Notes under the pieces: generated by a model
What the model saw: the letters and a program-made list of their open reading frames with translations, nothing else
What the model was told of the DNA's origin: nothing
Database searches by the model: none
Position numbers and translations under genes: made by a program
Part shown: positions 59,849-64,000 of the stretch, piece by piece
Numbering within the stretch: position 1 is the stretch's first letter
Layout of the letters: every line of letters begins with the position of its first letter
Origin: an uncultured Propionimicrobium sp.
GTDB lineage: Bacteria > Actinomycetota > Actinomycetes > Propionibacteriales > Propionibacteriaceae
NCBI GenBank assembly: GCA_946221385.1
Contig: CAMIGX010000004.1
Span: forward strand, 62,001-126,000
Direction of reading: 5' to 3'
DNA length: 64,000 bases

Positions 59849-60727
59849 ATGGCAAAGACCGACATTTTGGCGATCGCTGAGCAGACCAAGCATGCCTTGC
59901 GTGCGCCCAACGGACCCATCGACGTGCGTGATTTCGACACTCGTGACGCATCCTTGTATCCGGGTGACGGGAAGCGCGATGTCGAAGTGTTCAAGGACGC
60001 CACCGAGCCGATCTTGGATGAGCTGCAAGAAAAGCTGTTCGCCAACGGTCGTACCAATCCCGATGCGCCCAGCATCTTGGTCATCTTGCAAGGCATGGAC
60101 ACCGCGGGCAAGGGCGGGGTCATCCGTCACGTCATCGGAATGGTCGATCCGCAGGGCGTCAAGATCACCGGCTTCAAGAAACCGACCGCTGAAGAGCGGG
60201 CGCATGACTTTTTGTGGCGCATCGAGCGTGCACTGCCGGAGGCTGGGATGATCGGCATCTTCGACCGCTCTCAGTACGAAGATGTCTTGGTTCAACGCGT
60301 CGAACAGATGGCTCCTGCCGAAGAAATCGAACGTCGCTATGGCGCGATCAATCAATTCGAAGCTGACTTGGTAGCTAACGGCACCCGGATCATCAAATGT
60401 TTCTTGAATGTTTCCCGTGCCAAACAAAAGGAGCGACTGACCAGCCGACTGCACCGGCCGGATAAGTACTGGAAATACAATCCCGGCGACGTCGACGTCG
60501 CGCACAAATGGGAGCAGTACATGGATGCCTATTCCATCGCGCTGACTAAGTGCAACACCGAGGCTGCGCCGTGGTACGTGATCCCAGCTGATCGTAAGTG
60601 GTATCGAAACTGGGCGGTCGCGCAACTGCTGTTGGCCGAACTGGCTGGTCTGGGTTTGGAGTGGCCAGCCGCCGATTTTGATGTGGCGACCGAGCTGCAG
60701 CGGGTGGCTGGGCTACCCGAAGCCTGA
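59849..60727 (+). CDS. ppk2: Polyphosphate kinase 2 family protein
   Basis: Uses polyphosphate to phosphorylate nucleotides or the reverse. 292 aa. Walker A VILQGMDTAGKGGVIRHV, lid SRLHRPDKYWKYNPGD, Walker B GIFDRSQYEDVL. The central block and length match the class I PPK2 nucleotide-diphosphate kinases, or the AMP kinase class; the exact class is unclear. GATAAT (59836-59841) ends 7 nt before ATG 59849 with no Shine-Dalgarno, so likely leaderless; ATG 59840 overlaps the -10 box and is unlikely. Confidence 0.88.
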   Translation: MAKTDILAIAEQTKHALRAPNGPIDVRDFDTRDASLYPGDGKRDVEVFKDATEPILDELQEKLFANGRTNPDAPSILVILQGMDTAGKGGVIRHVIGMVDPQGVKITGFKKPTAEERAHDFLWRIERALPEAGMIGIFDRSQYEDVLVQRVEQMAPAEEIERRYGAINQFEADLVANGTRIIKCFLNVSRAKQKERLTSRLHRPDKYWKYNPGDVDVAHKWEQYMDAYSIALTKCNTEAAPWYVIPADRKWYRNWAVAQLLLAELAGLGLEWPAADFDVATELQRVAGLPEA

Positions 60728-60728
60728 C

Positions 60729-61571
60729 CTATTCGGCGTCGTCTTCGTCGGAGCTGTCCGGCACTGGGTGCGCGTCGTCAAGCATCGCCATCGCGGCGAA
60801 CGCATAACGACCCATCGCGATCTCTAGAATCCGATCGTCCACGCCCAGGGGAGCGCTGACGGCCAATGCGTCGCAGGCTTTCGCTATCTCCAGCTGGGCT
60901 TGGAACTCGTCATCGGCGGCTAAATGTAGGCACCCAACCGCGATCCGACGACGACCCTGGTCGTGCAAGTTTGCGATGGCACTGGACAAGGAAGTGCTCG
61001 GCGAGTCTGCGATCGCGAGGTTGACGGGCAGCTTATGTCGAGCTGCCCATTGTCTGGCCCGTCGCGATAGCAAGGTCGCTCCGCGGGTGTCGGCGCCTCC
61101 CGGTGCCAATAACACCAAGGCGTCCAACTCGGTCACACGCAGCGCCGAAAGCGCAGCTCGCAAGCGCAGATCAACAATGCCAAGCAATTCGCTGGCTGGG
61201 CCTATTGGACGGGCTAGGTGGACCTTGCTGTCGACATAGGCAGCACGGATCGCCGTCGCCAATGACTGGGCCCCCGGTCGAGGCTCCTGGACGCTAGAAA
61301 TCTCCAGCGGCACCAAGACGATTTCAGCTGGCGCCAATTGCGCGGGGAATTCATCGTCAGAGTCGTCCTCGCTGCTCTTGCTGGGTTCTCGTAGCCGCAG
61401 GTCGTCGATCGCCTGGGTTGGATCATCAGCGAAAGCTAATTGGACGTTCAACTGCGGCCGCATTTGACGCATCCGCGTCAACAGTTGACGGAAATACTCG
61501 ACATTCTTCTCAGAGCCAGCGGTTTCAGTGACGAGCACCAAAGCGGGCGCGACCAACTTAACAACCTCCAC
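60729..61571 (-). CDS. CbiX/sirohydrochlorin-chelatase-like protein
   Basis: 280 aa in two similar halves, each like a small chelatase domain: ALVLVTETAGSEKNVEYFRQL with VQLAFADDPTQAIDDL, then ALVLLAPGGADTRGATLLSR with LPVNLAIADSP and RRIAVGCLHLA. The metal-coordinating HG motif that opens true CbiX/CbiK domains is replaced by ET and AP, so ferrochelatase or cobaltochelatase activity is doubtful. An acidic insert (SSEDDSDDEFP) and acidic C terminus are odd. Start GTG 61571. Convergent with ppk2 by 1 bp. Confidence 0.5.
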   Translation of the reverse strand: MEVVKLVAPALVLVTETAGSEKNVEYFRQLLTRMRQMRPQLNVQLAFADDPTQAIDDLRLREPSKSSEDDSDDEFPAQLAPAEIVLVPLEISSVQEPRPGAQSLATAIRAAYVDSKVHLARPIGPASELLGIVDLRLRAALSALRVTELDALVLLAPGGADTRGATLLSRRARQWAARHKLPVNLAIADSPSTSLSSAIANLHDQGRRRIAVGCLHLAADDEFQAQLEIAKACDALAVSAPLGVDDRILEIAMGRYAFAAMAMLDDAHPVPDSSDEDDAE

Positions 61572-61727
61572 CGCAATCTGATGCCAGAGCTATGCCGACC
61601 TGGAGTGATCGGCCTAGACGAATATACGCAACCCAACATTTTTGTTCGAACCGTGGACTTTTGCAAGGTAACGAAAGTTTTATGCTATCCGCAGGCGAGA
61701 CGTGGCCGAGGAATGCGCTAGTAAGGG

Positions 61728-61799
61728 TGGGCGATACTGGGTTCGAACCAGTGACCTCTTCGGTGTGAACGAAGCGCGCTACCACTGCGCCAATCGCCC
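61728..61799 (-). tRNA. tRNA-Val (CAC)
   Basis: Minus strand, 7-bp acceptor GGGCGAT/ATCGCCC, D-arm GCGCAGTGGTAGCGC, anticodon loop TTCACAC (CAC), T-loop GGTTCGAACC. CCA not encoded. Confidence 0.95.
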
Positions 61800-61812
61800 C
61801 AGATCAGCATGG

Positions 61813-61885
61813 TGGGCGGTACCAGACTTGAACTGATGACCTCTTCCGTGTCAGGGAAGCGCGCTACCAACTGCGCCAACCGCCC
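61813..61885 (-). tRNA. tRNA-Val (GAC)
   Basis: Minus strand, acceptor GGGCGGT/ACCGCCC, anticodon loop CTGACAC (GAC), T-loop AGTTCAAGTC. CCA is encoded at 61810-61812. Confidence 0.95.
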
Positions 61886-61886
61886 G

Positions 61887-61957
61887 AGGTGGAGACGGGA
61901 TTTGAACCCGTGTATACGGCTTTGCAGGCCGCTGCCTCGCCTCTCGGCCACTCCACC
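61887..61957 (-). tRNA. tRNA-Cys (GCA)
   Basis: Minus strand, acceptor GGTGGAG/CTCCACC with U73 discriminator as required for Cys, anticodon loop CTGCAAA (GCA), T-loop GGTTCAAATC. One base separates it from tRNA-Val(GAC). Confidence 0.96.
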
Positions 61958-62066
61958 ATGTCATTTCTGACTATTGGGTCATTCTTGACCATCTGATGAA
62001 GGTTCCTAGAGTTCGGCCGAACAGGCCCTGAGCCGGCCGTTCGGCGCTAACACCAAGACCTCTCCG

Positions 62067-62139
62067 AGCGGACGACGGGACTCGAACCCGCGACCCTCAC
62101 CTTGGCAAGGTGATGCTCTACCAACTGAGCCACGTCCGC
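62067..62139 (-). tRNA. tRNA-Gly (GCC)
   Basis: Minus strand, acceptor GCGGACG/CGTCCGC, anticodon loop TTGCCAA (GCC), T-loop GGTTCGAGTC. With the Cys and Val genes it forms the Gly-Cys-Val cluster common in actinobacteria; the 109-bp gap to tRNA-Cys shows no other gene. Confidence 0.96.
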
Positions 62140-62275
62140 ATTCTCTTGCCGGAACAGATTCTCGTTTCCAGTGGGATTGAAAACCCGTCGCCCTGCAAAA
62201 GGTGCATGGACTAACTTAGCCCACAGCTAGCCACTTAGCAAAATACGCTCAGATTCGGCGTGGCTAGCGCATATT

Positions 62276-62314
62276 CCGGGCTGACGAACAAGCAGCCGTC
62301 GCTCGTCAGCCCGG
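62276..62314 (-). terminator. Hairpin downstream of the decayed binding-protein fragment
   Basis: CCGGGCTGACGA (62276-62287) pairs perfectly with TCGTCAGCCCGG (62303-62314), 15-nt loop, no T-run. It lies just past the minus-strand gene remnant and before tRNA-Gly, so it may be that gene's former terminator. Confidence 0.55.
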
Positions 62315-62340
62315 CAAAGCGTTAGCGTCCGGGACGCCCT

Positions 62341-62589
62341 TGATTGAGCAGTTCAGTGACCTGCTAATCGTTCAATTGCCAGTGATAGAAGGCCTGATAG
62401 AAAGCCTTGATCTCCTTGGGTAGATCGAATTGATCGAAATCTGGATAGAGCTCCTCAGCCACCCAGACCGCTCCCAGCACCTGGTGTAGACCGACTATGC
62501 CGAGGCCCAGCTACACCGCAAACGAGAAGATTTGGCGAAAGGACTAGTTCTTCGAGATCTTGTCTCTTTCTTCGATTAGTCGGCGCGAC
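62341..62589 (-). pseudogene. Decayed C-terminal fragment of an iron/siderophore-type ABC-transporter substrate-binding protein
   Basis: One minus-strand frame reads LGLGIVGLHQVLGAVWVAEE, then LYPDFDQFDLPKEIKAFYQAFYHWQLND, then stop, then QVTELLNQ. The pattern (LYPD.F, FY..FYH..L.D.QV..LL) is the C-terminal helix region of FecB/BtuF-type binding proteins. Three in-frame stops (62365-62367, 62512-62514, 62545-62547) interrupt it and no upstream domain exists because thrS begins nearby. The rest of the 540-bp gap holds only the hairpin and thrS leader. Confidence 0.5.
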
Positions 62590-62678
62590 GGAGCTGATCA
62601 GAAAATTGTCCGAGCCCTGCACTAGCCTGGGATACGAACGAACTAGGGCGGCCGGGTATGTCGCCAAAAGGAGAAGTC

Positions 62679-64000
62679 GTGACCATCAAATTGTCGATTC
62701 GTCGAGGCGCTGAGGTCGAAGTGTGCGAGGTCGCTGAGCACACTGGATTAGAACTTTTCGGAGACGACCGCAGCATCGTGGCCATGCGCGTCAATGGCGT
62801 GACGGTCGATCTGGCCGCCGAACTTGCTGATGGTGACGAAGTCGAGCCGGTGGAAATGGCGTCTCCAGAGGGTCTTTCGATCGTCCGGCACTCTGCAGCT
62901 CACGTCACCGCGCAGGCTCTGCAGGAGCTATTCCCGCAGGCGAAGCTCGGCATTGGCCCGCCAATCGAAGACGGCTTCTATTACGACTTCCAGACCGATC
63001 CGCTAACTCCAGAAGATCTGCAGAAGATCGAAAAGAAGATGTCGGCGATCATCAAGGAACGACAGCGTTTCGTGCGTCGGGTCGTCACTGATGAGCAAGC
63101 CCGCCAAGAAGAAGCCAACGAGCCTTTCAAGCTGGAATTGATCGGTGACAAGGGTGGCGCCAATGCTGACGATGGTTCGTCAGTCGAAGTCGGCGGGGCA
63201 GAGCTGACCATCTACTACAACGTCCGCCGCGACGGATCGGTGGCTTGGAAAGATCTTTGCCGCGGCCCGCACGTCCCGCACACCGGCTACATCAATGCCG
63301 TCGCGCTTACGAAGACTTCGGCAGCCTATTGGCGTGGCGATCAGCGAAATGCCACCTTGCAGCGGGTCTATGGCACTGCCTGGGCGACCCGCGAAGATCT
63401 CAAGGACTATCAGTTCCGGATGGCGGAGGCGGCCAAGCGTGATCACCGCAAGCTGGGCGCCGAGCTAGATCTGTTCAGCTTCAGCGAGCTGGTCGGTCCC
63501 GGTCTGCCGCTGTTTCATCCCAAGGGTGGGGTCATCAAGCGTGTCATGGAGGACTATGTCCGCAAAGCCCACATTGAAAACGGCTTCCAATACGTCGGCA
63601 CGCCGCATATCGCCAAGGAAGATCTCTTCTATACCTCTGGCCATCTGCCTTATTACGCCGAGGGCATGTTCCCGCCAATGACCGACGACGACGGCGAACA
63701 CGCCTATCGACTCAAGGCGATGAACTGCCCGATGCACAACCTGATCTACTCCTCGCGGGGCCGGTCCTATCGAGAGCTACCACTGCGGCTATTCGAGTTC
63801 GGCACGGTATATCGCGACGAGCAGTCTGGCGTCGTGCAGGGCCTGACCCGTGTGCGATCCATCACCCAGGACGACTCGCATTCCTATTGCACTAAGGAAC
63901 AAGCCCCAGACGAGGTGCGTCACCTGCTCAGCTTCATCTTGAAATTGCTTACTGATTTCGGGCTGACCGACGTCGCCCTCGAGCTGTCGACGCGCGACGA
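62679..64000 (+). CDS. thrS: Threonine--tRNA ligase (3' end outside window)
   Basis: Class II synthetase charging tRNA-Thr. GTG 62679 behind AAAAGGAG (5-nt spacing). Residues 1-65 are the TGS domain (VTIKLSIRRGAEVEVCEVAE); the editing domain has HSAAHVTAQAL; the catalytic core contains PLFHPKGGVIKRVMEDYV (motif 1 region), KAMNCPMHN and YRDEQSGVVQGLTRVRSITQDDSH (motif 2). The frame is open to the window end, with about 440 of the usual ~680 residues present; the anticodon-binding domain is missing only because the window ends. I see no T-box leader upstream. Confidence 0.96.
   Translation, partial: MTIKLSIRRGAEVEVCEVAEHTGLELFGDDRSIVAMRVNGVTVDLAAELADGDEVEPVEMASPEGLSIVRHSAAHVTAQALQELFPQAKLGIGPPIEDGFYYDFQTDPLTPEDLQKIEKKMSAIIKERQRFVRRVVTDEQARQEEANEPFKLELIGDKGGANADDGSSVEVGGAELTIYYNVRRDGSVAWKDLCRGPHVPHTGYINAVALTKTSAAYWRGDQRNATLQRVYGTAWATREDLKDYQFRMAEAAKRDHRKLGAELDLFSFSELVGPGLPLFHPKGGVIKRVMEDYVRKAHIENGFQYVGTPHIAKEDLFYTSGHLPYYAEGMFPPMTDDDGEHAYRLKAMNCPMHNLIYSSRGRSYRELPLRLFEFGTVYRDEQSGVVQGLTRVRSITQDDSHSYCTKEQAPDEVRHLLSFILKLLTDFGLTDVALELSTRD

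Noticed and set aside
61728..62139. Intact integrase or attachment-site repeat at the tRNA cluster
   Set aside because: No integrase gene or direct repeat of a tRNA 3' end is visible; only the decayed binding-protein fragment is there.
62140..62678. T-box leader before thrS
   Set aside because: No T-box consensus and no antiterminator pairing; the gap instead holds a decayed gene on the other strand.

Overview
This window is a chromosomal housekeeping segment of an actinomycete (Actinomycetota). The evidence is actinobacteria-restricted families (ClgR, DUF3046, SepH, DUF3710, DUF4193, DUF4235, DUF3000, DUF5998, DUF7455), many GTG/TTG starts, GAAC-N4-GTTC LexA boxes, and a gene order matching the recA to dut region I know from Streptomyces and mycobacteria. 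Moderate G+C and the luxS and LexA gene sets suggest Propionibacteriales or a relative, but I cannot fix the genus. No prophage, insertion sequence, CRISPR array or rRNA operon is visible.

Layout. 1-11330: a plus-strand run of ftsK (5' cut), rimO, pgsA, cinA/pncC, clgR, a DUF3046 gene, recA, recX, miaB, miaA, dapF, luxS and mtn. Many neighbours overlap by 4 bp. 11460-16760: hflX, a DinG-type helicase, lexA (minus), and a small SOS-box-controlled membrane protein divergent from lexA. 16890-23560: an RDD membrane protein with a long FUS-like Tyr/Gly/Ser tail (minus), a DUF2752 protein, nrdR and nrdJ under twin NrdR boxes, and two small orphan genes. 23630-34485: an AEC transporter, hrpA, a 1392-residue exported phosphodiester glycosidase/phosphoesterase/LGFP protein (minus), an amphipathic small protein and acyl-CoA thioesterase. 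34657-44642: two divergent sigma-70 genes (sigB-like and sigA), a DUF7455 protein, parE, DUF368, carbonic anhydrase and parC. 44792-52885: App1-type phosphatase, DUF5998, alkaline-phosphatase-like protein, SepH, DUF4193, DUF4235, dut, DUF3710 and a TrmA-family methyltransferase. 53030-61571: acnA, a second SOS-box gene of unknown function, dxs, DUF3000, msrB, ppk2 and a CbiX-like protein. 61728-64000: four minus-strand tRNAs (Gly-Cys-Val-Val), a decayed ABC-transporter binding-protein fragment and thrS (3' cut).

How it works together. RecA, RecX, LexA, the helicase and two uncharacterised small proteins form a local SOS module. LuxS and Mtn complete the S-adenosylhomocysteine detoxification/AI-2 route, inserted between dapF and hflX. 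NrdR controls the B12-dependent ribonucleotide reductase. The sigma and topoisomerase genes form a transcription/topology block. Convergent gene pairs are often separated by strong hairpin terminators. About ten starts lie 6-9 nt after a TANNNT-like -10 box with no Shine-Dalgarno sequence, suggesting leaderless mRNAs.

The least explained items are the two SOS-box proteins, the FUS-like tail, the multidomain exported enzyme, a recX gene with no AUG/GUG/UUG start in its conserved frame, a SepH lacking its usual N-terminal domain, and a perfect 20-bp palindrome before acnA.
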